From the NCBI GenBank assembly GCA_937889595.1, contig CALAOR010000078.1, positions 62,001-126,000 of the forward strand: a stretch of DNA of 64,000 nucleotides, in the 5' to 3' direction. Below the pieces are notes generated by a model, which saw nothing but the letters and a program-made list of their open reading frames with translations, was not told where the DNA came from and did no database searches. Within the stretch, counting starts at the first letter, position 1, and every line of letters starts with the position of its first letter. Shown in pieces: positions 1 through 8,480 of this stretch. Source of the DNA: an uncultured bacterium (GTDB lineage: Bacteria > Oederibacteriota > PGYV01 > Palsa-1178). The position numbers were made by a program, and so were the translations under genes.

Positions 1-475
1 GTATATAAACACTGTTCATGGGATGTCCCGTACAAAATATCACGGAAGATGACATCCCCCTTTCGGTTAAGGGTATTTTCATGCACGCGGCCGCGGCCTG
101 TGCTGCGGATATCCCCGGCACTATTTCGTAGCTTATCCCGTGTTTTTCAAGGAAATCCATCTCTTCCGCGGCCCTTCCGAATATAAGCGGGTCTCCGCCT
201 TTTAAACGGGCAACGACCCTGCCTTTCATGACATTTTCAAGAATAAGTTCGTTCACCCGCTGCTGCGAAACAGAATGTCTTTGTTTCCTTCTGCCCGCCG
301 GGATTTTCACGGCTTTTTTTATTTTCCTTATAATATCCCGCGAAACAAGGCTGTCATATATAACCGTGTCGGCTTCGCTCAGGATTCTTTCCGCCTTTTT
401 TGTCAGCAATTCCGGGTCGCCCGGCCCTGCGCCTATAAGATAAACTTTGGTTTTATTTTGTTTTACTTTGTTCAT
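1..475 (-). CDS. cobA: Uroporphyrinogen-III C-methyltransferase, C-terminus cut by window edge
   Basis: Adds two SAM-derived methyl groups to uroporphyrinogen III to give precorrin-2, the first step of siroheme synthesis. Reading leftward from an ATG at 475 gives about 158 residues with the family motifs: VYLIGAGPGDPELLT near the N-terminus, VARLKGGDPLIFGR, VPGISAA and an FCTGHPM segment close to the window edge. AAGGTG lies upstream of the ATG. The protein should be about 240-260 residues, so roughly 90 are missing. It is the last visible gene of the sulfur operon and would supply siroheme for the sulfite reductase at 5136-7328. The separate precorrin-2 dehydrogenase at 702-1136 means the CysG functions are split here. 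Confidence 0.93.
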   Translation of the reverse strand, partial: MNKVKQNKTKVYLIGAGPGDPELLTKKAERILSEADTVIYDSLVSRDIIRKIKKAVKIPAGRRKQRHSVSQQRVNELILENVMKGRVVARLKGGDPLIFGRAAEEMDFLEKHGISYEIVPGISAAQAAAACMKIPLTERGMSSSVIFCTGHPMNSVYI

Positions 476-490
476 ATTCACACCTTACAT

Positions 491-674
491 TATATGATAC
501 TGCCGGAAAACCCTATAAATCCATGTAATTCTTTATCGTGTCCGGTACGAACTTTAATTTTTCTATGGCCTTTGCGCGATTCCCCTATATAATATAAGCG
601 CAAAATCCATAGAAAAATTAAAGTTCGTACCGGACACGACCTATCATAAGGGCTTTTCGGACAGTATCTATATA
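491..674. repeat. Long palindromic intergenic element with 32-bp perfect inverted repeat
   Basis: 537-568 and 607-638 are perfect 32-bp inverted repeats. The pairing continues inward (tttgcgc at 571-577 with gcgcaaa near 598-604) with two mismatches. Outside these, 491-515 and about 646-672 form a second, imperfect inverted pair containing gatactg(t)ccgaaaagccc. The outer motif resembles the ends of the elements at 11065 and 53466 (gagactgtcggaaaagccc), so this may be a relative of that REP/MITE-like family. A 63-codon open frame crosses it but simply reads the palindrome. It separates cobA from the precorrin-2 dehydrogenase gene. Confidence 0.85.
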
Positions 675-701
675 CTATCACAACCGTGTCTTGTGCGCAA
701 A

Positions 702-1136
702 TTAAAGAATTTTTTTCCTTATTTTCTCCGCGATCCCAAGGCTTTTTTTAATATCCTTTCCGTTTGATGAAACCGCAGCCACCATGCCTTTTTTCTTCAC
801 AAAAACCATGTTCATGAAATTTGTATTTTCCCTGCCGCTTACGCTGTTTGCGAGCATATTTTTTTTTACAGCCAGCCCGCATATCCTGCCGTTTAAATTT
901 TTGTCGTCTGTTGCGGCGATAACAAGGAATTTTCCTTTCAGGTCCGCGACTTTAAATTTTCTTTTTATGAGCTTTATTTTCCTGTTCCTTATGAAATATC
1001 CCGAAGTCCGGGGGCTTACCACGGATACATCCGCGCCTTCGGCTAAAAGCCGCCTTGTTTTCCTTTCAGCAATTGTCCCGGCCCCTGCAACAAGGCATTT
1101 TTTTCCCGTTAAAGACAGCATCACCGGATATGTCAC
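702..1136 (-). CDS. Precorrin-2 dehydrogenase / sirohydrochlorin ferrochelatase-type (siroheme synthase N-terminal domain)
   Basis: A NAD-dependent Rossmann protein of the CysG N-terminal/Met8/SirC family, which oxidises precorrin-2 to sirohydrochlorin and in some members inserts iron. The N-terminus carries the nucleotide-binding [29 protein letters not shown] and a [11 protein letters not shown] segment follow, which are typical family blocks. At 144 residues it is short; it has the Rossmann and dimerisation parts but little of the C-terminal helical domain. The start is GTG at 1136, overlapping the TGA of the upstream cysN gene (GTGA), which points to translational coupling. Ferrochelatase activity cannot be judged from sequence alone. 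Confidence 0.88.
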   Translation of the reverse strand: MTYPVMLSLTGKKCLVAGAGTIAERKTRRLLAEGADVSVVSPRTSGYFIRNRKIKLIKRKFKVADLKGKFLVIAATDDKNLNGRICGLAVKKNMLANSVSGRENTNFMNMVFVKKKGMVAAVSSNGKDIKKSLGIAEKIRKKIL

Positions 1137-2944
1137 AGATAATACTCCAGGATTATGTTTTTTTCCAGTAGAAACGCCTTAACCCTGTTTACGGCCCCGT
1201 CTAAAGTACTATCTTTTGCAAGCTGCACAAGATCATCAGCCTCTTTTAAATTTCCGCCCATGTCTATTATGATAATTCCCGATGGCCTGTTCAGCGAGCG
1301 TATCTCATCTATCTCAAAATCATCGGCATCCGTAAGGGTTGTTATAAAAATCGCACCGGTGTCTGTTATGATCCTGGCCAGTTCGCCTATCCTTCTTACA
1401 TGCTCGTCCCTGTCAAATTCGCCGCCCATGTCAGAATCAAGCCCGCCCTTTATAGCCGGCATGCCCAGGTAATATGCGTTTTTACCGTCGTTAAAAAGCC
1501 TTTTCTCGAGCAGCCTGGAGAATGTATCCGTAACAGCCGCGTCAGGCCCGGTTATGACAATAAGTTTTGGCGTCTGCCCGAACCTTAACGCCCTTTCCGA
1601 GGCCTGTATTTCCCCTTTTTGCCAGCTAAATTCCCTTTTTTCCACATGGCTGTCCGCAAAGGACTTTTCTCCCCTTATTGCCTCTGTTATTATGCCTCCG
1701 CCGGATATTTCGTAATCATCAACAATAACAAACCTTCCCGTACGCTGGTTGTCGGCATACAGGTCATAGGCGATTGGCTTTACGGTTTTAAAAACACACT
1801 GCGCCACGTCATGCCTGTCTATCTGCTTTTTATCCTGTTCAGCCTCGATCTCGGCCGCGTCTATAATGTTGAGTATTTTTTCAAGGTAAACCGGTTCCCT
1901 TGCCGCGCCTATTTTCAGCTTATACCTTTTCCCGTATATCATGGGCTTCCTGCCGAGCCAGAATATATTCGCTTTAAAAGCGAAACCTACTTCAGGCATG
2001 GGCTGCGAGGCAAGGCAGGCTAATTCCCCGCGTTTTATGTATATCTGCGTATCTACGGTAAAACCTTTTGCCTGTCCGGCTGTCAAAACCGGTTGCTGCG
2101 TTTCGTTAAAGGATTCGACGGCTGTTATGCGGGATTTTTTTCCTGACGGAAGAAAAACAACCTCGTCCCCGGGCCTGGCTTCCCCGGTCTCAACGGTTCC
2201 CGCCATGATGCGCCGCTCGTCGCCTTCGGCCGTGAATTTATATATATCCTGCACATGCATGCGGAACGGCTTGTTTTCCCTGTCCTTTTCCTTTTCAAAA
2301 AGGTCCATCCTTTCGATAACCGTGCTGCCTGAGTACCATGGCGTTTTGCCTGAGGGTTTTATGAAGTTTTCCCCGTCACGCGCGCAAACAGGTATGAACT
2401 CCACAGCTTCCACGTTGAGCCTTTTTAAAAACGCGCCATATTCTTTTTTTATGGAATTAAAAACTTTTTCGCTGTAATCGACAAGGTCCATTTTATTTAT
2501 CAAAACCGCCACCTGCCGGATGCCCAACAGCGAAAGTATGAAACCATGCCGCTTTGAGTTTTCCCTCACACCTTCTTTTGCGTCTATGACAAGCAGAGCG
2601 GCCTCCGCGCGGGAAGCGCCGGTGATCATATTCTTAAGAAATTCAATATGGCCGGGAGCGTCTATGATAACGTACTGCCGTTTTTGAGTGTTAAAAAAAC
2701 ATCTCGCGGTGTCTATGGTAATACCCTGCGACTGCTCATCCTTTAAAGCGTCCAAAAGAAAAGCATACTCAAAGGGCCGCGAGTTTTTCAGGCAAAAAGC
2801 CTTTATAGCCTCAAGCTTGCCCTCAGGCAGGGAATTGTTATCGGCAAGAAGCCTGCCGATAACAGTTGATTTACCATGGTCGACATGGCCGACGATGACG
2901 ATGTTCATGCGTTCGGCGTCGGGTGTTAAAATTGTATCTTTCAT
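1133..2944 (-). CDS. cysN: Sulfate adenylyltransferase GTPase subunit CysN fused to a degenerate APS-kinase (CysC-like) domain
   Basis: The large subunit of ATP sulfurylase couples GTP hydrolysis to adenylyl-sulfate formation by CysD. GTPase motifs are GHVDHGKS at residues 19-26, DAPGH at 95-99 and NKMD at 150-153, followed by EF-Tu-like beta-barrel domains. Residues from about 460 align with APS kinase, but the P-loop is lost: the position of GxxGxGKST reads [11 protein letters not shown], and the usual DGDxxRxGL region reads [16 protein letters not shown]. The [18 protein letters not shown] segment is still recognisable. The domain is probably catalytically dead, which fits a CysH of APS-reductase type. 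The ATG at 2944 is chosen because AAGGAG lies just upstream; an in-frame start at 2986 falls in repeat DNA. Confidence 0.93.
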   Translation of the reverse strand: MKDTILTPDAERMNIVIVGHVDHGKSTVIGRLLADNNSLPEGKLEAIKAFCLKNSRPFEYAFLLDALKDEQSQGITIDTARCFFNTQKRQYVIIDAPGHIEFLKNMITGASRAEAALLVIDAKEGVRENSKRHGFILSLLGIRQVAVLINKMDLVDYSEKVFNSIKKEYGAFLKRLNVEAVEFIPVCARDGENFIKPSGKTPWYSGSTVIERMDLFEKEKDRENKPFRMHVQDIYKFTAEGDERRIMAGTVETGEARPGDEVVFLPSGKKSRITAVESFNETQQPVLTAGQAKGFTVDTQIYIKRGELACLASQPMPEVGFAFKANIFWLGRKPMIYGKRYKLKIGAAREPVYLEKILNIIDAAEIEAEQDKKQIDRHDVAQCVFKTVKPIAYDLYADNQRTGRFVIVDDYEISGGGIITEAIRGEKSFADSHVEKREFSWQKGEIQASERALRFGQTPKLIVITGPDAAVTDTFSRLLEKRLFNDGKNAYYLGMPAIKGGLDSDMGGEFDRDEHVRRIGELARIITDTGAIFITTLTDADDFEIDEIRSLNRPSGIIIIDMGGNLKEADDLVQLAKDSTLDGAVNRVKAFLLEKNIILEYYL

Positions 2945-2954
2945 AAGGCTCCTT

Positions 2955-3120
2955 TTTAAGTTTTTAAGCCAAAAGCCAAGAGACAAAAGTTAAGGGTAAG
3001 TCAAGTAGTATCAAGTGGATCAAAAAGTAAACCTGGAACAAAAACCTAAATGCCGTACTTAAAACCTTAATACCTTAAATACTTTACTTTTGGCTTTTGT
3101 CTTTTGGCTTAACAACTTTT
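2955..3120. repeat. Inverted arms built of 7-bp units (cysN-cysD spacer)
   Basis: The left arm (about 2955-2998) reads as heptads gccaaaa/gccaaga/gacaaaa. The right arm (about 3075-3118) reads as cttttgg/cttttgt/cttttgg, their complements. The arms can pair as a long imperfect hairpin around a less structured middle with no gene. It lies between two genes of the same operon. It belongs to the same structural class as the arrays at 4108, 9401, 52269, 53991 and 61521, but has its own unit sequence. Confidence 0.75.
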
Positions 3121-3128
3121 CCTGAACA

Positions 3129-4010
3129 TTACATGTATCCGTCCCGCCTTAAAGTTTCCAGTGACCCGCCGTCTTCCTTGTCCTGCTCGCGGCCCGATCT
3201 CTCTGCTATGTTTTTCAGCTTCCCGCTTTTCAGTTCTTCTATTATTTCATCGATGTTTTTCGATGTTGAATTTATGGGTTTTGTGCACGGCCAGCATCCC
3301 AGTGACCTGTACCGGATTCCTTTGCCCTGGTCAAAATAAAGCGGCACAACCGGGATGCTTTCTTTCCTTATGTATTCCCAGATATCAAGCTCTGTCCAGT
3401 CCAGCAGCGGATGAACTCTGACGTGCGTGCCGGGCGCGAAATCCGTCTTGTACTGGTTCCACATCTCGGGCGGCTGGTCCCCCGCGTCCCAGTCGTTTTC
3501 CCTGTCGCGCGGAGAAAAATAACGCTCTTTGGAACGCGACCCTTCCTCATCCGCCCTGACCCCGACTATGACGCCGGTATAAGGCTCTTTGTTAGCGTCT
3601 TCCTCGTATTTGCCCGTTGCGTGGTTTATCCTGTATCTTTTCCACCCGCCTGAAAGCGTGTATTTTAAAGCTTCGCTTTTTAAGTTTTTGCAGCAGGCGA
3701 TCCTGTCCGCATTACCATCGGGAAAAGTCAATTTTTGCGAGAGCGCATCCGCATTTTCGCCGTAAACCATGTTTAAGTTCCATTCAAGCGCGAGCCTGTC
3801 GCGGTAAGTTATCATCTCTGGTATTTTATAGTGCGTGTCAATGTGCACGAGAGGAAAAGGCACGTGCCCGAAAAAAGCCTTGCGCGCGAGCCAGAGCATG
3901 ACAGTTGAGTCCTTGCCAATGGACCAGAGCATGCAAAGGCTTTTAAATTCCTTGTAAGCCTCCCGCAATATGTAAACGCCCTGCGCCTCAAGTTTTTCAA
4001 GTTTGTCCAT
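3129..4010 (-). CDS. cysD: Sulfate adenylyltransferase subunit 2 (ATP sulfurylase small subunit)
   Basis: The catalytic subunit that makes adenosine 5'-phosphosulfate from ATP and sulfate together with CysN, in the cytoplasm. It belongs to the PP-loop ATP pyrophosphatase superfamily: SIGKDS lies at residues 30-35. [25 protein letters not shown] and a C-terminal [11 protein letters not shown] are CysD hallmarks. The length of 293 residues is normal (about 300). The ATG at 4010 follows GGAGGA; an alternative TTG start four codons upstream is less convincing because it overlaps the Shine-Dalgarno. Lies between cysH and cysN. Confidence 0.96.
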   Translation of the reverse strand: MDKLEKLEAQGVYILREAYKEFKSLCMLWSIGKDSTVMLWLARKAFFGHVPFPLVHIDTHYKIPEMITYRDRLALEWNLNMVYGENADALSQKLTFPDGNADRIACCKNLKSEALKYTLSGGWKRYRINHATGKYEEDANKEPYTGVIVGVRADEEGSRSKERYFSPRDRENDWDAGDQPPEMWNQYKTDFAPGTHVRVHPLLDWTELDIWEYIRKESIPVVPLYFDQGKGIRYRSLGCWPCTKPINSTSKNIDEIIEELKSGKLKNIAERSGREQDKEDGGSLETLRRDGYM

Positions 4011-4070
4011 TACTTCCTCCAAAAATTAATGTCATTGAATTACGATCTTCTATAATAAGAGCAACACAAA

Positions 4071-4140
4071 CCATGTACCACTCGCAGTAGCTCGGGTACA
4101 TGGCAAGCTCCTTCTACTATCTACTCTCTACTATCTCGAG
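4071..4140. repeat. Hairpin plus 7-bp array at the cysH-cysD junction
   Basis: 4071-4079 and 4095-4103 form a perfect 9-bp inverted repeat (ccatgtacc/ggtacatgg) with a 15-nt loop. It has no U-tract on either strand, so it is not an obvious terminator. Immediately to the right, about 4110-4140 reads in heptads (tctacta/tctactc/tctacta/tctcgag). This array overlaps the 3' end of cysH and supplies its last codons and stop. An inverted partner arm is not clear at this site. Confidence 0.6.
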
Positions 4141-4867
4141 CCTTTGACTTCACAAGCTTCCCGTCCTTCACATGCAGCCCGCATTCTTTCTGTTCGGGCG
4201 TTTCCCACCACCACCTGCCTGCCCTTATATCCTCGCCGGCTTTTATTGCCCTTGTGCAGGGCGCGCAGCCTATGCTCGGGTAGCCTTTGTCGTGAAGCTT
4301 ATTATAAGGAACATTATTCTTCTTTATATAATCCCAAACCTGCTTTTCGCTCCATAATGCGAGCGGATTTGCCTTTATCATGTTGTTGCCTTCGTCCCAC
4401 TCTATGATCTCCAGGTTTCCTCGCGTTGCTGCCTGCTCCCTGCGCAGGCCGGTTATCCATACGGATATCCCGGACAGGGCCTTTTTCAGCGGTTTTACTT
4501 TTCTTACACCGCAGCACATTTTCCTGTTCTCAACACTTTCATAGAATAAGTTTGGGCCGTATTTATTTTCCATCTTTTCGACATCCCCGGCTTCGGGGAA
4601 TGACACGCTGTAACTGATGCGGTATTTTTCAATCGTCTCCTGCATTACGTCATATGTTTCCTGCGGCAGCCTGCCCGTATCCAGGGTAAATATCCTAAAA
4701 TACCGGTTTATACCGGCGGCCATGCATGTCAGGACCTGGTCCTCTGCACCTAGGCTGGATGCAATGGCAGCTTTTACGCCGAAAGCTCCAAAAAGGAATT
4801 CCATCACCTCTTTTGCGCCGCAACCTTTCAGTTTTTCAACCAGTTTATCCGCTTCGTTTTTATCCAT
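4121..4867 (-). CDS. cysH: Assimilatory APS reductase (4Fe-4S type CysH)
   Basis: Reduces adenylyl sulfate to sulfite and AMP using thioredoxin-type electrons. PP-loop-like SSLGAED lies at residues 37-43, TLDTGRLPQET at 61-71 and GLRREQAATR at 140-149. The iron-sulfur cysteine pairs that mark APS- rather than PAPS-using enzymes are present: Cys118-Cys119 and Cys201-x2-Cys204. The catalytic cysteine is Cys229 in KECGLH. Length 248 is normal. The start ATG has GGAGG upstream. The last codons, ARDSRE and stop, are written in the 7-bp repeat at 4110-4140, so the natural C-terminus may have been replaced by repeat DNA. APS use would make a working APS kinase unnecessary. Confidence 0.95.
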   Translation of the reverse strand: MDKNEADKLVEKLKGCGAKEVMEFLFGAFGVKAAIASSLGAEDQVLTCMAAGINRYFRIFTLDTGRLPQETYDVMQETIEKYRISYSVSFPEAGDVEKMENKYGPNLFYESVENRKMCCGVRKVKPLKKALSGISVWITGLRREQAATRGNLEIIEWDEGNNMIKANPLALWSEKQVWDYIKKNNVPYNKLHDKGYPSIGCAPCTRAIKAGEDIRAGRWWWETPEQKECGLHVKDGKLVKSKARDSRE

Positions 4868-4891
4868 TTTTTTCCTCCATAACGGGTATTT

Positions 4892-5134
4892 CTATATATT
4901 GTATTCGATTTCCTTGCTTTTCTTGCCCAATTTTATCTTGTTCCAAACCCTTTCATGAAAATAGTAAAGTATCATTTTCGTAAAGACTTCCACAAGCCCG
5001 ATTGAGATGGCCCATTTCAGCTTCCCTGTAATTAAAAAGGATATGATCATCGTATCGATCGTTCCTGTTATCCTCCACGTTATCGCCTTAAAAAGACTCC
5101 TTAAATGATGCTCGTCATGGATTGTTTTTTTCAC
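4892..5134 (-). CDS. DUF2061 small membrane protein
   Basis: An 80-residue protein matching the DUF2061 pattern: a basic N-terminus, the SLFKAITWRITGTIDTMIIS block, then two hydrophobic helices and EVFTKMILYYFHERVW. Members often sit beside cysteine and sulfate assimilation genes. The biochemical role is unknown. The start appears to be GTG, preceded by AAGGGCGG and directly following the stop of the sulfite reductase gene, so it is translationally linked. It lies between the reductase and cysH inside the operon. Confidence 0.85.
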   Translation of the reverse strand: MKKTIHDEHHLRSLFKAITWRITGTIDTMIISFLITGKLKWAISIGLVEVFTKMILYYFHERVWNKIKLGKKSKEIEYNI

Positions 5135-5135
5135 A

Positions 5136-7328
5136 TTAACCGCCCTTTTTTATCAGGACCGACCAGAAAGAATCCCTTTTGTCCATATTCAGTATTTCAT
5201 GCCCTTCGTTTTTCAGCGAGGCAGGCACGTTTTCTATGGGTTCACCGTCGTCAAGTAGTATCTCGAGTTTTTCACCGGCTTTCATGCCCTCAAGGACGAG
5301 TTTTGTTTTAACAAAATTCATCGGGCACTTGACGCCCCTAAAATCCCTGAATTCGGTTTTTTCAGCGCCGACCCCCGGCCCGGCTGCCGCGATTTCCGGA
5401 AAACGCAGGGAATTGTCCATGCTGTTATAAAGTTTTTTGACTTCTTTTAAGAACTCCAAAGCGCGCTCCGGGGAAATAGCCGCATGGCTTAAAAAATCCG
5501 CGGCCACACCCGCATAATCCGCAGGCATATGTTTGCCTATAAAGTTTTCATTGAAAAGCCTTACTGCTTCTTCACCGGTCTTTGCTTCCAGGCCTTTTGT
5601 TATCAAAAGCGCCCTTGACGCGGCCGCCACCGCGCCTTCGGCATCACCTTTGGCAAGCGAGTTTTCAGCCGCGGTAAAATCATAATCTATCAGGTCAAAA
5701 ACGCCGGCCGAACATTCACCCTCCATCCTGTCGGCAAGTGAAAATTCTTTTTCAGCATGCCAGTCCGTATAAATGTCCACTGCCGCAGTCTGCTTTGGCG
5801 CGTTATATTTTTCCAGGAGCTGGTCAATTTTTTTGCCGCCTTCCCTTTCAATATACCCGGCAAAAGACTCCCCTTCTTTTCTGTTCCCCTGTGCGTGTTC
5901 CAAAAGTTCAAGCAAAAAATCCGGGGCGTTCCTGGCGAATATCACGCCTTTTTGCCGCGCGAACTTTGTCTTTCCAGCGCCTAAAACCCCGCCTGCCATT
6001 ACATAATACGCGGGCGCTAGCCTGCCTTCATGCCTTTTGGCAGCGCCGTAAAAACCGATGTCGGCGATCATGTGCTGGCCGCATGTATTCGGGCATCCTG
6101 ATATACGGATTATGACATCGCCTGTTTTATCCAGCATGCTCCTTTTCTCTTCCCATTTTTCCTTTGCAGCTTTTATTAAGCCCCTTGACAGGCAGATGCC
6201 GAGCCTGCATGTGGCTGCGCCCGCGCATACCACGGCTGAGTCAAATATGGCGCTGTCTTCATTTATTACCCCCGTTTTTGCAAGCTCGTCTGAAATAATA
6301 TGCGCGTCTTTTTCAGGCAGGTTCCTGAACATAATATTCTGGCCGGGGGTGAGCCGTATCGTTTCCTCTCCGTATTTGGCGGCTATCCCCGCTATTTTTC
6401 CGGCAATTTCAAACGACAAATCGCCCAGGAAAACCGGGATCATAACATAACCCTTATCAGGCGGCTTTAGTCCCTTTAACTGAAGCACCGGATGTTTTTT
6501 ATCCCTGACTTCCGCCAGTATTTTTTCAAATAATTTTATAAATTCATCTTTGCCGAGCCTGTAAAGCACAAACCTGAGCCTCGCTGCATGTTTGTTTTTC
6601 CTGTTGCCGTGCATATCAAAAAGCTGTTTTGCCGCCCTGGTTATATTATAGACTTCTGTGTGCGGTGCGAATTCGTAAAGAAGCGTTCCTATAGCGGGCT
6701 TTGTGCCCATGCCGCCCGCTATATACACCATGAAACCTTTTTCCCCTTTCTCATTCTTTTTTGCGATAAAACCCAGGTCATTTAATGCGGCAAGCGCGGT
6801 GTCCCGGCTGCTGCCGGAAAATGCTATTTTGAATTTGCGCGGAAGCACCCATGAATCAGGCTCCGCGATCATCCGCCCTGTAAGCGCCCTTATGTATGGA
6901 GAGACGCTGAATGCTTCCTGCGCGTCTATGCCCTCATCAAAACTCCCTGTGATGTTCCTGACGGTGTTTCCGCCGCCGCCCCTGGTCGAGAGACCTATTT
7001 CCCTTAATTCCTTCATTATTTTATGCGTGTCAGCCAGCGCTATGTCATGAAACTGCAGTTCCTGCCTTGTGGTCAGGTGAAACGGCTTTGAAGTATATTT
7101 TTGGGCGATGGCAACAAGCCCTTTTAACTGCAACGGGGATATATCCCCTCCGGCTATCCTAGCCCTTACCATGTAAGTGCCGTCTTTTCTCTGCTCGTAA
7201 ACCCCCATAGGCACGCGGGCCGCTTTCATCTTGGCCTTGTTTATTTTTCCGTCCGTAAATTCCGCTGTCAGGGCCTCGTAATCTGCAATATCTTTTTCAA
7301 GCGAATCCGGTATGTCATAAAACCCCAT
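5136..7328 (-). CDS. Siroheme sulfite (nitrite/sulfite) reductase with C-terminal TusA domain
   Basis: A ferredoxin-type nitrite/sulfite reductase; the neighbours argue for sulfite to sulfide. Residues from about 30 to 600 contain the two-repeat fold: TTRQELQFHD and STRGGGGNTVRN, then the 4Fe-4S/siroheme cysteines in CAGAATCRLGIC and SGCPNTCGQ. The last ~75 residues are a separate TusA-like sulfur-carrier domain (GVKCPMNFVKTKLVLEG ... GEPIENVP), close in sequence to the free TusA at 7757-7981. This makes 730 residues against about 510-570 for plain enzymes. The fusion suggests that sulfide sulfur is handed on as protein-bound persulfide (inference). The ATG follows GGAGGT and abuts the JAMM gene stop. 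Confidence 0.93.
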   Translation of the reverse strand: MGFYDIPDSLEKDIADYEALTAEFTDGKINKAKMKAARVPMGVYEQRKDGTYMVRARIAGGDISPLQLKGLVAIAQKYTSKPFHLTTRQELQFHDIALADTHKIMKELREIGLSTRGGGGNTVRNITGSFDEGIDAQEAFSVSPYIRALTGRMIAEPDSWVLPRKFKIAFSGSSRDTALAALNDLGFIAKKNEKGEKGFMVYIAGGMGTKPAIGTLLYEFAPHTEVYNITRAAKQLFDMHGNRKNKHAARLRFVLYRLGKDEFIKLFEKILAEVRDKKHPVLQLKGLKPPDKGYVMIPVFLGDLSFEIAGKIAGIAAKYGEETIRLTPGQNIMFRNLPEKDAHIISDELAKTGVINEDSAIFDSAVVCAGAATCRLGICLSRGLIKAAKEKWEEKRSMLDKTGDVIIRISGCPNTCGQHMIADIGFYGAAKRHEGRLAPAYYVMAGGVLGAGKTKFARQKGVIFARNAPDFLLELLEHAQGNRKEGESFAGYIEREGGKKIDQLLEKYNAPKQTAAVDIYTDWHAEKEFSLADRMEGECSAGVFDLIDYDFTAAENSLAKGDAEGAVAAASRALLITKGLEAKTGEEAVRLFNENFIGKHMPADYAGVAADFLSHAAISPERALEFLKEVKKLYNSMDNSLRFPEIAAAGPGVGAEKTEFRDFRGVKCPMNFVKTKLVLEGMKAGEKLEILLDDGEPIENVPASLKNEGHEILNMDKRDSFWSVLIKKGG

Positions 7329-7721
7329 TTAAACCACCTCCACTTTTTCTGTTATTAACTTCTTGTCTTTGTCCACAGTAAAACACGCTATCCCGGCGTC
7401 TAAAAGCGACAGTATCACATATTTGACCGAAGGGTCGTTCGCGAGCCTGATGTCTTCCTGTGACATCCTGGCTGGCGACGCCGGATGCGTATGACAGACA
7501 GCTATCAGGGTTTGCCCTTTTGCCCGGGCTGTTTTAACAGCTGCAAACTGCTCTTTCGGGTCAAATGAAAAATGCTCGGCTGACTTGTCTGTATTAGTCA
7601 TGATAATATATTCCTTAACTTCCGCGCCCTCGCCTGCAAGATAGCCGCATGCTTCAAGCGGCGCTTCGTTTTCACCGTGGCATTTTATCCGCTCAAGTAT
7701 TTCTTTTGGTAATTTCAGCAT
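7329..7721 (-). CDS. JAMM/MPN+ metalloprotease (Mec/HcyD-like sulfur-carrier processing)
   Basis: A Zn-dependent isopeptidase-fold protease of the Mov34/MPN/PAD-1 family. The JAMM signature is complete: Glu23 in LEACGYL, His77-x-His79-Pro80 and Ser87-x2-Asp90 (HTHPASPARMSQED). At 130 residues it is a bare catalytic domain, like Mec of Mycobacterium and HcyD of Wolinella, which trim ThiS-like carriers to expose Gly-Gly. Its likely substrate is the carrier domain fused to MetY at 9488-10924 (inference). The start ATG has GGGGAG upstream; the stop directly precedes the sulfite reductase start. Confidence 0.9.
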   Translation of the reverse strand: MLKLPKEILERIKCHGENEAPLEACGYLAGEGAEVKEYIIMTNTDKSAEHFSFDPKEQFAAVKTARAKGQTLIAVCHTHPASPARMSQEDIRLANDPSVKYVILSLLDAGIACFTVDKDKKLITEKVEVV

Positions 7722-7733
7722 ATTATCTCCCCG

Positions 7734-7752
7734 CCCTGAGCCTGTCGAAGGG
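7734..7752. repeat. Fragment of CCTGAGCCTGTCGAAGG dispersed repeat
   Basis: The 19 bp between the JAMM gene and tusA match one arm of the inverted pair at 54066-54083/54104-54121. Only one arm is present, so it looks like a remnant. Confidence 0.55.
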
Positions 7753-7756
7753 CATG

Positions 7757-7981
7757 TTATTTCTCCAGTACGACTTTATGGATCGTTCCGCCGACGTTCA
7801 CGGTTTCAATCAGTTTGTACCCCTGCTCCACCGATGACTTTGGGACATTTTCAAGCGGTTCGCCTTCGGTCAAAAGCACCTCAAGCCTGTCGCCGGTGTT
7901 CAGCTTTTCCAGCTGCAGTTTTGTTTTTACAAAAGTCATGGGGCAGTGTTCCTTTGTTATGTCGAGTTTGTATGTGTTCAT
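7757..7981 (-). CDS. tusA: TusA-family sulfur carrier protein
   Basis: A 74-residue free-standing TusA/SirA-like protein with the persulfide-carrying cysteine in HCPMTFVKTKLQLEKL, then GEPLENVPKS. The usual CPxP motif reads CPM here, as in the TusA domain fused to the sulfite reductase; the two share CPMxFVKTKL and GEPxENVP and look like products of one duplication. It probably relays sulfur between the reductase or DsrE-like protein and the carrier-MetY system (inference). Its ATG overlaps the TGA of the upstream dsrE-like gene (ATGA). Confidence 0.9.
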   Translation of the reverse strand: MNTYKLDITKEHCPMTFVKTKLQLEKLNTGDRLEVLLTEGEPLENVPKSSVEQGYKLIETVNVGGTIHKVVLEK

Positions 7982-8454
7982 ATGAAAAGCACCTGCCCTC
8001 CCTCGGCATATTCAAGGAATTTTGCGACTCCGAGGATTTCTTTTATATCCGGTATTATTTCCTCCCTCTTTATGCCCAGTATGACCATGGACATTTCGCA
8101 CGCGTAGAAATTCACTTTCAGCGCGCGCGCCGCCTCGATAAGTTCGGGCAGCGTCGCCACGTTCTTGGCCTTCATCATGCCGGTCATGAGCTTAGGGCTG
8201 GCCCCGAAAAAATTCAGCCTGGACAAAGGCACATTGTTCAGCCCGCCCATGAGAAAGTTAAAGAACTTCGCGAGAAATCCGGTCCCCGTAAAGCTGTGCC
8301 CTTTTTTAATCTTTATCGCGTTATATCCCCAAAAAGTAAAAAACAAATTCACCTCATAATTAACCGCAGCCGCCCCCGAAGCCAGCGTAAAAGCCGCAAC
8401 GAGTTTATCAAAGTCGCCGGAAAAAGCCACGATTGAGAGTTTCTTCTTTTCCAT
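7978..8454 (-). CDS. DsrE/DsrF-like sulfur relay family protein
   Basis: A 158-residue DsrE2/DsrE-like fold. SIVAFSGDFDKLVAAFTLASGAAA at the N-terminus is followed by NLFFTFWGYNAIKI and then ALKVNFYACEMSMVILGI, whose Cys sits where this family carries its sulfur-binding cysteine. A hydrophobic middle segment (FLAKFFNFLMGGLNNV) is typical. Partners are usually TusA and a sulfurtransferase; tusA overlaps its 3' end. The ATG at 8454 with upstream GAGGTG is chosen over the longer frame beginning at 8523, which would translate palindromic repeat DNA. Confidence 0.85.
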   Translation of the reverse strand: MEKKKLSIVAFSGDFDKLVAAFTLASGAAAVNYEVNLFFTFWGYNAIKIKKGHSFTGTGFLAKFFNFLMGGLNNVPLSRLNFFGASPKLMTGMMKAKNVATLPELIEAARALKVNFYACEMSMVILGIKREEIIPDIKEILGVAKFLEYAEGGQVLFI

Positions 8455-8480
8455 GACGATCACCTCGATTTTACTGTTTT

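Noticed and set aside
490-681. 63-codon minus-strand open frame
   Set aside because: It lies wholly inside the nested palindrome; its two halves encode related peptides because the DNA is inverted-repeated. No Shine-Dalgarno and no homology.
4071-4103. Terminator between cysH and cysD
   Set aside because: The 9-bp stem has a 15-nt loop and no T-run on either side; the operon appears to continue through it.
7734-7752. Regulatory site between the JAMM gene and tusA
   Set aside because: The sequence matches one arm of a dispersed repeat at 54066-54121, so a repeat remnant is the simpler reading.
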